A stretch of 45,847 nucleotides of DNA from Chitinophagaceae bacterium (GTDB lineage Bacteria > Bacteroidota > Bacteroidia > Cytophagales > Cytophagaceae): assembly GCA_028288405.1 (NCBI GenBank), contig JAQBNS010000060.1, forward strand, positions 1-45,847, read 5' to 3'. Below the pieces are notes generated by a model. That model was given only the letters and a program-made list of their open reading frames with translations. It was not told where the DNA came from and searched no databases. Shown here one piece after another: positions 17,013-25,459 of the stretch. Position 1 is the stretch's first letter; every line of letters starts with the position of its first letter. The position numbers and the translations under genes are program-made.

Positions 17013-19943
17013 ATGACACCTTTTTCAAACAACCTGTCAAAACTATTCCTCCTATTCTTCTTTCTTTCTTCCCCGCTCTTCGCCCAGAAGAAAGATTACA
17101 ACATGCCCTTCGAGAGCGCACCTAATGATCCGATGAACACCAGGATCTATACGTTGGAGAATGGATTGAAAATTTATCTCTCTTCCTACAAACAGGCGCC
17201 GCGTATACAAACTTACATCGCTGTAAACACAGGGAGCAAAAACGATCCGGCTACAGCAACAGGATTGGCCCATTACCTGGAGCATATCATGTTTAAGGGT
17301 ACAACGAAATTCGGTACGATGAATTGGGAACAGGAAAAAGTCTACCTGGACCGCATTGAAGTTTTGTTTGAGGAACACCGTGCAACCACTGATTTAGAAA
17401 AACGAAAAGTCATCTATCATCAGATTGACAGCTTATCACTCATTGCTGCTACTTATGCGATAGCCAACGAGTTTGATAAAATGTTAAGTCAGATCGGAGC
17501 TACCGGAACGAATGCGTATACCGCCAACGATCAAACGGTATATGTCAACGACATTCCTTCCAACCAACTCGAACGTTGGGCCAAAATTGAAGCGGAGCGC
17601 ATGAGTACCGTGGTGCCTCGTTTATTTCATACCGAACTGGAAGCAGTATACGAAGAAAAAAACAGAGGTCTGGACAACGACAGCTGGAAAACATGGGAAG
17701 CTTTGTATGCAGGTTTATTTCCTAACCATCCTTACGGAACACAAACCACCATCGGTACAGAAGAACATTTGAAAAGTCCCTCGATCACTGAAATCAAAAA
17801 ATACTTCGACACCTATTACAAACCCAACAACATTGCCATTTGCATGAGTGGTGATTTGAATTACGATTCTACCGTTTTGATTTTGCAAAAATATTTTGGC
17901 AACTGGAAAAAAGGAGAAATACCTGCCACCACCAAAAAAGCCGGCGACATCAACGGACCTGTTGTTAAGGAAGTAGTCGGCCCTACCGCCGAATCCATGG
18001 TGATGGCGTATCGCATCGATGAAAGTTTACAAAAAGATCCTACCCTGCAAGCGCGTTTGAAATTGCTCTCTGCCATTCTCTACAACGGACAAGCAGGATT
18101 AATTGACTTGAAATTAAACCAGGAGCAAAAACTGCAAGGCGGTTATGCTTACTACTACGACATGCACGATTACAGTTTCTTCATGCTGGGTGCTAAGCCT
18201 GTCAACGGTTCCACTACCCTCGCCTGTCAGGAATTATTATTAGGCACGATAGAGGATTTAAAAGCCGGACGATTTGATCCTACCTTAGTGGAGGCTGTCA
18301 TTGTTGATTATAAAAAGACATTAACCATTGAATTAGAATCCAACAAAAGCAGAGCCGATAAAATGGTCGATGCGTTTGGATTGGAGTTGCCCTGGAAAAG
18401 TTTGGTGGATCAATTTTCTTACATGGAAAAAACTACCGCCAAAGATATTGTTGTCTGGGCCAATCGTTACTTTCTTAAAAATAATTTGGTAACGGTATAC
18501 AAAAAACAAGGTGTGGATTCTACCATACAAAAAATTCCGAAGCCGATCATCTCTGAAGTCAGCGTAAACCGTGATTCTGTTTCGGCTTTCTACAAAGCAG
18601 TATTTGAGATTCCTGTAACTCCGATCAAACCGGTATTCCTGGATTTCAAGAAAGAATTAACACTGATCGACAGCACCGGTAAAATGCCGGTCATTTATAA
18701 AAAGAACAAAGAGAACAACCTCTTCAATCTCTACTATTCATGGGATCTCACGAAAGAACACGACAACCGCTATAACCTGTTGACGCTTTATCTTCCTTTC
18801 CTCGGTTCTGCTACACACGACGTTAAAGCTTTAAGCAATGCCTTTTACCGCATCGGTTGTGATTATAAATTTTATTCGACAGCAGACAATATTTTTGTCA
18901 CGGTATCCGGCCTGAATGAGAACATGGAAAAAGCCATGGCGCTGATGGAAGAGTTATTGGCGAAGCCTGTCGGCGATACGGTAGCCTTGGCTAATCTCAA
19001 ACAAAAAATACTCAAGAACAAACGCGATCAGAAAACATCCAAAGAAACTATTTTACGTTCGGCCTTGGTAAACTATGCGACGTACGGACCGAACTCTCCT
19101 TTCACCAATTTTATTCCGGAAACCACGCTCAATAAAATTACTTCGGAAGAATTGCTGACTTTACTGCAGCAACTGCGTACGATTAAACATTCGGTATTGT
19201 ACTACGGTCCTCGTTCGGCAACGGATATTAAAAGCATTGTGTTGACACATCATAAACCCGGTGCCAAACCTGTGCCGCCTGTGACTAAAACATACACCTT
19301 CCGCAAGCCCGATGCGAACGAAGTGTATTGGGTCGATTATAAAATGATCCAGGCAGAGATCATGATTCTGAATGCATCGGATGATTACAATGTAAAAACG
19401 ACTGTTGAATCAGCCATCTTCAACGACTACTTCGGCGGCGGCATGGGTTCTCTGGTCTTCCAGGAGATTCGTGAATCGAAAGCTTTAGCCTACAGTGCTA
19501 AATCTACTTACACGGTAGCGCAACATTTGAAAGAACCGAACTATCAGGTTTCTTATCTCGGTACACAAGCTGATAAGCTGGGAGAAGCCATGGATGCGAT
19601 GTTGGGTTTGCTGGATACTTTCCCTTATTCGGAAGTTTTGTTCAACAACAGCATTGCTTCATTAAAAGAAGTACTCGCTTCCGAACGCATTGATCGCATG
19701 GATGTAATTTTCGCTTACCTGAAAAACAAACGTCTTGGTATTACTTTCAATACACGCGAAGACTTATACAACAAACTCAAGACCTATACTTATAAAGACT
19801 TGTTAAATTTCCATGCCCTGCACATCAAAGGCAAGACCAACAGCATTGTGTTGGTCGGTTCGAAAGATAAACTCGATCTGGAGAAATTGAAGAAGTATGG
19901 TGTGGTGAGGGAGTTGACGTTGGAGGAGGTATTTGGGTATTAG
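17013..19943 (+). CDS. Exported M16-family zinc metalloprotease (PqqL/pitrilysin-like)
   Basis: 976 residues with a Sec signal (KLFLLFFFLSSPLFAQ). The inverted zinc motif HYLEH is at residues 87-91 (ATGLAHYLEHIMFKGTTKFG); the third ligand lies in ELEAVYEEKNRG near 210-217. The motif-to-Glu distance is long because of an insertion at about 108-150, a feature of PqqL-like proteins. The C-terminal half repeats the fold without HxxEH (GGGMGSLVFQEIRESKALAYS), as expected for the inactive half of a clamshell M16 peptidase. It should act on unfolded peptides in the periplasm. It stands alone between two repeat elements. Confidence 0.9.
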   Translation: MTPFSNNLSKLFLLFFFLSSPLFAQKKDYNMPFESAPNDPMNTRIYTLENGLKIYLSSYKQAPRIQTYIAVNTGSKNDPATATGLAHYLEHIMFKGTTKFGTMNWEQEKVYLDRIEVLFEEHRATTDLEKRKVIYHQIDSLSLIAATYAIANEFDKMLSQIGATGTNAYTANDQTVYVNDIPSNQLERWAKIEAERMSTVVPRLFHTELEAVYEEKNRGLDNDSWKTWEALYAGLFPNHPYGTQTTIGTEEHLKSPSITEIKKYFDTYYKPNNIAICMSGDLNYDSTVLILQKYFGNWKKGEIPATTKKAGDINGPVVKEVVGPTAESMVMAYRIDESLQKDPTLQARLKLLSAILYNGQAGLIDLKLNQEQKLQGGYAYYYDMHDYSFFMLGAKPVNGSTTLACQELLLGTIEDLKAGRFDPTLVEAVIVDYKKTLTIELESNKSRADKMVDAFGLELPWKSLVDQFSYMEKTTAKDIVVWANRYFLKNNLVTVYKKQGVDSTIQKIPKPIISEVSVNRDSVSAFYKAVFEIPVTPIKPVFLDFKKELTLIDSTGKMPVIYKKNKENNLFNLYYSWDLTKEHDNRYNLLTLYLPFLGSATHDVKALSNAFYRIGCDYKFYSTADNIFVTVSGLNENMEKAMALMEELLAKPVGDTVALANLKQKILKNKRDQKTSKETILRSALVNYATYGPNSPFTNFIPETTLNKITSEELLTLLQQLRTIKHSVLYYGPRSATDIKSIVLTHHKPGAKPVPPVTKTYTFRKPDANEVYWVDYKMIQAEIMILNASDDYNVKTTVESAIFNDYFGGGMGSLVFQEIRESKALAYSAKSTYTVAQHLKEPNYQVSYLGTQADKLGEAMDAMLGLLDTFPYSEVLFNNSIASLKEVLASERIDRMDVIFAYLKNKRLGITFNTREDLYNKLKTYTYKDLLNFHALHIKGKTNSIVLVGSKDKLDLEKLKKYGVVRELTLEEVFGY

Positions 19944-20054
19944 TTGATAGTGGTTAGACGTTAGTCGTTAGAGTACGTATCCATTTACCTCACCTGATAT
20001 TTATTAGAATATAAATGATCTTACATTCATGATCAAAAGTACAAATACATCCTG

Positions 20055-20244
20055 GCGCGGATGTTCCGCAGGATCATCCGCGACTTTAACAACAAAATAA
20101 ATACAAAGCAGAAAAGTCTATATGGATCTGTGATCCATACCACGAAGCCTGATGTCAGGATCACAGATCCCAAAAAACATCATTGCTCTATCAAACTAAA
20201 AAAGAGCACGCGGATGATCCGCCCAAAAGGCGGAACATCCGCGC
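20055..20244. repeat. 190-bp nested REP-like inverted-repeat element
   Basis: Three perfect nested arm pairs: 20055-20069 with 20230-20244 (15 bp, GCGCGGATGTTCCGC), 20071-20082 with 20209-20220 (12 bp), and 20124-20136 with 20158-20170 (13 bp, GGATCTGTGATCC). Each outer end can also fold on itself (CGCGGATG...CATCCGCG). Reading frames across it are by-products of the palindromes. The rest of 19944-20272 holds only short GTTAG-rich words at 19942-19973. Confidence 0.8.
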
Positions 20245-20272
20245 GAGACTAAAAATTAACGAATCACTCCAC

Positions 20273-20851
20273 ATGAAACCCATCCTATTTTTTATTCTAA
20301 CCCTACTCTCCATTTCCATCTGTCAGTCTCAAAGTACCGACTGGAAGAAATACCTCCCCGCACAACCGGTCGACTCCATCGTCTTCCTCTCCACCAATAA
20401 AAGTGGCCCAAGGGTATTGACGGCGAAAGATTCCTCTTCGCTGTCCCAAAAAGAACTGCAACAAGTAGCGGTATTGAACGAAAAGATTATCACAGCTTTT
20501 AAAGACGAGCGATTCCCAATGAACGATTACTCTAGCTATTTAGAGGTTTACGAAATCAAACAACAAGTCCATACTCCAAAAGAGATTATTACTATATTGG
20601 AACTGTTTCCCAATTACCATTGTGCAGAAATACCAAGCGGCGGGCGTTGCATACCGGACTACCGCGATTGTGTCCTCTTCTTTTACCAATCCAAACCGGT
20701 CTATGCACTCAAAATATGTTTTGGATGTGAAGTTGTCGATTCGACACCTGAAACGTATGAAGCCAAATGTTTGGCAGAAAGAACACCATTAAATAAAATA
20801 TCAACCGAGTGGATCAAAAGAAATCTGATCGACTTATTTGAACGACAATAA
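20273..20851 (+). CDS. Exported hypothetical protein
   Basis: 192 residues from the ATG at 20273; the open frame extends upstream only into the REP-like element, so that extension is rejected. The signal peptide is clear (KPILFFILTLLSISICQSQS). The mature part has no motif I recognise. It contains five Cys residues in the second half (NYHCAEIPSGGRCIPDYRDC and ICFGCEVV), suited to disulfides in the periplasm. First of four small genes in a row (20273-22169), 9 bp ahead of the next, so probably an operon. Confidence 0.65.
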   Translation: MKPILFFILTLLSISICQSQSTDWKKYLPAQPVDSIVFLSTNKSGPRVLTAKDSSSLSQKELQQVAVLNEKIITAFKDERFPMNDYSSYLEVYEIKQQVHTPKEIITILELFPNYHCAEIPSGGRCIPDYRDCVLFFYQSKPVYALKICFGCEVVDSTPETYEAKCLAERTPLNKISTEWIKRNLIDLFERQ

Positions 20852-20860
20852 AAACAAAAA

Positions 20861-21268
20861 ATGATGAGCCCTTTTCTGATTGCTGTACTATTATTTATGC
20901 TGGTCTATTTTATCGGCAAAATTCTCAATGAACGCGCTACGAAATTATTAGAGCCTGATAAAAAGCTGGCCTTGATTGACGCCTTTTCAGGCATGAGGAT
21001 TTACACTATCAGCACCGTTGTTGCGATCATGGTTTTATATTTTATCAACATAGAGTTTAATCTCATCGCTCCTGAAACGGCTCATACCATTTACATTATA
21101 TGCCTTGCCGCTTTGCTTATCGTTACTAATTACCTGGTGTACAAAAAATTAAAAGAACAGAATTTTCCTGCCTCTTATATTAAATTTCACATCATCATTA
21201 ATGCGGTTCGATTTGTAGGGATCATGGCCTTTTTACTCTACCTGGATGCGATTCAGCATAATAGTTAA
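20861..21268 (+). CDS. Small four-helix membrane protein
   Basis: 135 residues with four hydrophobic segments (PFLIAVLLFMLVYFIG, IYTISTVVAIMVLYFI, TIYIICLAALLIVTNYLV, FHIIINAVRFVGIMAFLLYL) and short loops. No family recognised. A second ATG directly follows the first. Nine bases after the exported hypothetical protein gene and 42 bp before the next one. Confidence 0.6.
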   Translation: MMSPFLIAVLLFMLVYFIGKILNERATKLLEPDKKLALIDAFSGMRIYTISTVVAIMVLYFINIEFNLIAPETAHTIYIICLAALLIVTNYLVYKKLKEQNFPASYIKFHIIINAVRFVGIMAFLLYLDAIQHNS

Positions 21269-21310
21269 ACCGGTCATCATACATTTGAAAACAAAACCTA
21301 CAATAATAAA

Positions 21311-21850
21311 ATGACAACAAAGAACACCTTTGAACTCACCGTAAGAAAAGAAGACCTGCTCGAACTTTACAAAGACCAAACAGAATTCAAACTCTTTTCC
21401 AAAGCCTACGCCGGTAGATTATTCTTCATAGTGGTGGCGCTATTGTTAGGAGGCATTACCTTAGTGGCCTCTTTTTATAGCAGCAAGTATGTATTTTACG
21501 CCCTTCTATTTATGGGAGGGATTGTCTATTGTGTGTACCACATCTGGAAAAGTTACAGCACCAAACAGGAGAAAAAACAATCTGTGGAAGCATGGGCCGA
21601 TGAGGTGTTAAAATTTAAAAAACATGAACTGACCGTCAATGACGTTGCTGTAGTTTACAGAAGAGACGATGAGTTTTTCACCTATACTTTCGATACTATT
21701 CATACACACGATGCCACGACTTATTTTCAGATTCTGGTCAATGATGGTTCGGAACTACTGATTCCTCAAAAAGCTTTTGCTGCAAACGAATACGATGCTT
21801 TTATTCAATCGATAAACGAAAAGAAAAACAATGCAAAGGACTTGGTTTAA
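21311..21850 (+). CDS. YcxB-like membrane protein
   Basis: 179 residues. A soluble N-terminus (FELTVRKEDLLELYKDQTEF), two adjacent membrane helices (LFFIVVALLLGGITLVASFY, YVFYALLFMGGIVYCVYHIW) and a C-terminal domain with FKKHELTVNDVAVVYRR ... YFQILVNDGSELLIPQKAF. This helix-pair-then-PH-like-strands layout is typical of YcxB-domain proteins. The function of that family is unknown. The 3' end overlaps the next gene by 20 bp. Confidence 0.55.
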   Translation: MTTKNTFELTVRKEDLLELYKDQTEFKLFSKAYAGRLFFIVVALLLGGITLVASFYSSKYVFYALLFMGGIVYCVYHIWKSYSTKQEKKQSVEAWADEVLKFKKHELTVNDVAVVYRRDDEFFTYTFDTIHTHDATTYFQILVNDGSELLIPQKAFAANEYDAFIQSINEKKNNAKDLV

Positions 21851-22169
21851 AACAAAGGCATTCACTGCGCTGGAGATTGAGGAATTTCAATCCATTTCAA
21901 AACACAAAGTCATCCAATCCGCTACCGTTAGCGACATGTCAATTATTCAATCCTTAGTTGAAGGGATAGAACAGATTGATCCCAATGGAGACATGATGGT
22001 TTCCTGGGGACCGGATGCGCAATACATGACATTGACTTTTATAAATGAAAAGGAACGTGAAGTCATAGAAGTCATTCAACAAAAATTCAAGACGCCTTCT
22101 ACGGGCTTTTATGGCAGAAACGAACAAGAAGCCTCGCTATACACTACTATACGAACCTTATTGGATTAA
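21831..22169 (+). CDS. Hypothetical cytoplasmic protein
   Basis: 112 residues, overlapping the YcxB-like gene by 20 bp in another frame, which suggests translational coupling. No signal peptide or membrane segment. It looks like a small alpha/beta protein (MMVSWGPDAQYMTLTFINEK) with no motif I can name. Last gene of the four-gene run. Confidence 0.5.
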   Translation: MQRTWFKTKAFTALEIEEFQSISKHKVIQSATVSDMSIIQSLVEGIEQIDPNGDMMVSWGPDAQYMTLTFINEKEREVIEVIQQKFKTPSTGFYGRNEQEASLYTTIRTLLD

Positions 22170-22281
22170 ACTCACTCAACCAAAGGTTCATTTCCCTTAG
22201 TCAAAATCCCATTTGGCTAAGTCTGCATTTACATTTTTAAAATACCGGTGTAAAATTGGTCATACCTTAACCGTTACACCG

Positions 22282-23529
22282 ATGAACACGATACTCAAAC
22301 TCTCCCTCTCCGGAATTTTATTAAGCATCAGTACGCTGTTCGCTTTTAATTTTTCCAATGCCGACAGACCCATCACCTCCGATGGATTGGTTTATGCACC
22401 GGCTACTCTAAATTTATTAGAGCCAAAGGAAACCACCGCTCCTCCTGCACCGGTACAAGACAAAAGAGTACAGGTAGTATTTGCTCTCGATGCTACCGGC
22501 AGCATGAGTGGCCTGATCGGTACCGCGAAAGAAAAAATCTGGTCGATCGCCAGCAGCTTTGCGCAAGATACCACCACACAAGTAGAAGTCGGTTTGGTCT
22601 TTTACAGAGACCGCGGCGATGCCTTCATCACCAGGAAAATACAACTCTCCGGAGACCTGGACGATGTATACGAACAACTCATGACCATTACAGCCGACGG
22701 TGGCGGAGATGGTCCTGAAAGTGTGAACCAGGGTTTACACGAAGCGGTAACTCTCATGAAATGGAGTACAGACACCAGCGTATTCAAAAGTATATTCCTT
22801 GTAGGCGATTACGAGCCGCACATGGATTACCAAGACGATGTTAAATATCCCGTGTCTTGCGGCATAGCAAAAGAAAAAGACATCCTCATCAATACCATCC
22901 TGATGGGCAATAACAATGAAGCGAAAAGAATCTGGAAAGAAATCGCAACGTGCTCCGGCGGAGCGTTTCTGCAAGTGGACATGAATGCCAACAACCTGAC
23001 GGTAACGACTCCTTATGACGATAAAATCGCGGACGTTTCTTCTAAAATGGACGATACAAGAATATATTATGGCTCAGCTGAACAAAAGCAAAAACAAGAC
23101 GTCAAAAAAGCACAAAGCGCTAAATTAAGTTCGGGTATATCCAGTTCCACTGCCGCACGCAGAGCGGAATACAACAACAATACCAAATCCGGTAAAGACG
23201 CCTACATGGGAGACCACGAGTTGGTCAACGATTACAAAGACAAGAAAGTGAACCTCGCTACCATACCGGCGACTCAGCTTCCGGATGCGATACAAAAAAT
23301 GACTCCTGCTCAGCGCGAAAAATACCTGGACAGTTTGACTACACAAAGAAATCAATTGCAAAAAGAAATGGACGCGCTGATTACCCAGAGAAAAACATAC
23401 ATCGAAGCCGAATTGAAGAAAAAGAAGAAAGAAGAAGTTTCCGAATCCTTTGACAACAAAGTCTATGAAAATGTAAAGACACAAGCCGCCAAGAAACGAA
23501 TTGAGATGAAGGGGGATGTGAAATACTAA
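22282..23529 (+). CDS. Exported von Willebrand factor A domain protein with coiled-coil tail
   Basis: 415 residues from ATG 22282, chosen because it starts directly before a signal peptide (LKLSLSGILLSISTLFAF); the frame upstream is open but charged and unlikely. The vWA domain opens with VQVVFALDATGSMSG, a MIDAS motif of the D-x-T-G-S-x-S form, and continues through GLVFYRDRGDAF, GGDGPESVNQGL and SIFLVGDYEPH (the last MIDAS Asp). A helical charged tail (about 300-415, PAQREKYLDSLTTQRNQLQK) looks coiled-coil. It probably binds a protein partner in a metal-dependent way in the periplasm. Neighbours give no clue. Confidence 0.75.
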   Translation: MNTILKLSLSGILLSISTLFAFNFSNADRPITSDGLVYAPATLNLLEPKETTAPPAPVQDKRVQVVFALDATGSMSGLIGTAKEKIWSIASSFAQDTTTQVEVGLVFYRDRGDAFITRKIQLSGDLDDVYEQLMTITADGGGDGPESVNQGLHEAVTLMKWSTDTSVFKSIFLVGDYEPHMDYQDDVKYPVSCGIAKEKDILINTILMGNNNEAKRIWKEIATCSGGAFLQVDMNANNLTVTTPYDDKIADVSSKMDDTRIYYGSAEQKQKQDVKKAQSAKLSSGISSSTAARRAEYNNNTKSGKDAYMGDHELVNDYKDKKVNLATIPATQLPDAIQKMTPAQREKYLDSLTTQRNQLQKEMDALITQRKTYIEAELKKKKKEEVSESFDNKVYENVKTQAAKKRIEMKGDVKY

Positions 23530-23536
23530 GGGAGGA

Positions 23537-23663
23537 ACGAGCTAGGAGCTAGGAGGAACGAAATACATTTTTCTGTACCCCTTAGTTCCTAGCTCTTAAC
23601 TTTTTATTATCTTGGAGGTAAATCTCAATCGACTTAATTCGTACCTCGTACCTCCTAGCTCGT
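23537..23663. repeat. Dispersed intergenic repeat, copies B-D
   Basis: Direct copies of ACGAGCTAGGAG (23537-23548) and GAGCTAGGAGGAACGA (23546-23561), then inverted copies GTTCCTAGCTC (23585-23595) and CGTACCTCCTAGCTCGT (23647-23663). The set can form a hairpin between the vWA gene and the antiporter gene. Confidence 0.7.
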
Positions 23664-23672
23664 CCCTACTTT

Positions 23673-25259
23673 ATGCTGCTCACCTTCCTGCAATACGTCA
23701 TCCTCGTGCTCATCATTCTCTTCATGGTAATGCTCGCACAAAAACTAAAAATCGCTTATCCCATTGTATTGGTTTTAGGTGGACTGGTCTTTAGTTTCAT
23801 TCCTGGATTGCCTCTTGTTCAGATCAACCCGGAACTCATTTTTGTCATCTTCCTTCCTCCCCTTCTGTACGAAGCAGCCTGGTTTACATCGTGGAAAGAC
23901 TTCTGGCGCTGGCGCAGAGTGATCGTCAGTTTTGCATTTATAGTTGTATTCGTTACCTCTTTTGTCGTTGCTATTTTTTCCAGTATGTTCATTCCCGGAT
24001 TTACTATGGCGCTGGGATTTTTACTTGGCGCTATCGTTTCCCCGCCGGATGCGGTCTCTGCTACTACGGTAATGAAACATGTGAAAGTCCCTAAAAGATC
24101 GTCCGCCATATTGGAAGGAGAGAGTTTACTAAATGACGCTTCCAGTTTAATTATCTTCCGATTCGCCTTGATTGCAGTGGATACAGGTCACTTCATTTTC
24201 CATGAAGCCATTGGAAGCTTTGTATTGGTAGTAGCCCTGGGAATTCTAATTGGAATAGGAGTTGCACTGATCTACTATGCCATCCACAAATGGATGCCAA
24301 CCAATTCTCATATCGACATTGTATTGACTCTTACGGCACCTTATGCCATGTATATTGCAGCGGAAGCCTTTCACTTCTCCGGTGTATTGGCGGTAGTCAG
24401 CGGAGGTCTATTTCTTTCTTACAGAAGTCACTTGTTCCTGAACTATCAGAGCAGATTCCAGTCTCATAGTGTTTGGGGCACTCTAAGCTTTATCATGAAC
24501 GGATTGGTCTTCATTCTGATCGGATTAGAATTGCCGGTGATTGTAGATCAATTGGAAGATGTTAGTTTATCCAGCGCTATCGGTTATGGACTATTGATCT
24601 CTGCTGTGCTGATTGTATCAAGGATTCTTTGCGCATTAGGGGCTTCTGTCTTTACGGTATTCATCAGCCGTTACATACAAACAGCCGATAATAGGCCGGG
24701 CTGGAAAGGTCCTATTATACTAGGATGGGCAGGCATGCGCGGTGTAGTTTCTCTGGCAGCGGCATTGTCCATTCCGATTTATCTGACAGATCACAGCGAC
24801 TTTCCTCAACGTAACCTTATTCTCTTCATCACTTTTGTTGTCATTCTTGTTACCCTCGTGCTACAGGGACTAACGCTTCCTTTGGTCATCAAATGGGTAA
24901 ATATGGAAGATCCGGATCATCATTTACCATTAGAACATCAGCATTTGATCGTGAGAAGAAAATTAGCAGAACATAGTGTTCGCTTTCTGAATGACCAACA
25001 TGGAGAGTTACTTCAACACAACATTGCCTTGCAACAACTCCGTGATAAATTTGAAAGTGATAAATTTGAATTGGATCAGGAGGCAGAAGTGGAACAAACC
25101 GACTTCAGAAAAGTATACAAAAATCTGCTGGCTCATCAACGACAATTATTAATCGAGTTAAACAGAGACCCGGAAACAGACGAAGAAATCATCCGCAACT
25201 ACCAGGACATGCTGGACATTGAAGAAGAGAAAATGAGGATCAGGTATGAAGCCGTATAA
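23673..25259 (+). CDS. CPA1-family Na+(or K+)/H+ antiporter
   Basis: 528 residues. About twelve membrane segments in the first 410 residues, then a cytoplasmic tail of about 110 residues rich in Glu, Gln and Leu (LRDKFESDKFELDQEAEVEQ). Family marks: FLPPLLYEAAW; VSPPDAVSATTVMKHVKVPK, with the ion-binding Asp of TM5; ILEGESLLNDASSLIIF; FVILIGLELPV; and GWAGMRGVVSLAAALSIP. These match the NhaP/YjcE-type CPA1 group. Expected role: sodium extrusion and pH control at the inner membrane. Both flanking gaps carry the dispersed GTACGAGCTAGGAGG repeats, so it is likely expressed alone. Confidence 0.9.
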   Translation: MLLTFLQYVILVLIILFMVMLAQKLKIAYPIVLVLGGLVFSFIPGLPLVQINPELIFVIFLPPLLYEAAWFTSWKDFWRWRRVIVSFAFIVVFVTSFVVAIFSSMFIPGFTMALGFLLGAIVSPPDAVSATTVMKHVKVPKRSSAILEGESLLNDASSLIIFRFALIAVDTGHFIFHEAIGSFVLVVALGILIGIGVALIYYAIHKWMPTNSHIDIVLTLTAPYAMYIAAEAFHFSGVLAVVSGGLFLSYRSHLFLNYQSRFQSHSVWGTLSFIMNGLVFILIGLELPVIVDQLEDVSLSSAIGYGLLISAVLIVSRILCALGASVFTVFISRYIQTADNRPGWKGPIILGWAGMRGVVSLAAALSIPIYLTDHSDFPQRNLILFITFVVILVTLVLQGLTLPLVIKWVNMEDPDHHLPLEHQHLIVRRKLAEHSVRFLNDQHGELLQHNIALQQLRDKFESDKFELDQEAEVEQTDFRKVYKNLLAHQRQLLIELNRDPETDEEIIRNYQDMLDIEEEKMRIRYEAV

Positions 25260-25260
25260 A

Positions 25261-25313
25261 GGTACGAGCCAGGAGGAACGAGGGACGACGAAATATCTCG
25301 TACCTCCTAGCTC
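25261..25313. repeat. Dispersed intergenic repeat, copies E-F as a hairpin
   Basis: 25261-25281 matches copy A with one mismatch (GTACGAGCCAGGAGG...). CTCGTACCTCCTAGCTC at 25297-25313 is the inverted copy, giving a hairpin directly after the antiporter stop. Confidence 0.75.
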
Positions 25314-25459
25314 CTCGCTCGTACCTTATTTTACAGTATTGAATTCCCATCTGTCTATAAAATCCATCCCTCTGCCGAGACAATCACATTGCATATCATG
25401 TTCCTGTCTTTTTAATTAAAAAATAACAATAAATTGCAGTGACAATCGTCTACCCTTGC

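Noticed and set aside
20061..20252. Small open frame inside the REP-like element
   Set aside because: It spans palindromic arms and has no protein-like composition.
22213..22282. Upstream extension of the vWA protein
   Set aside because: The added residues are charged and precede a clean signal peptide at ATG 22282.
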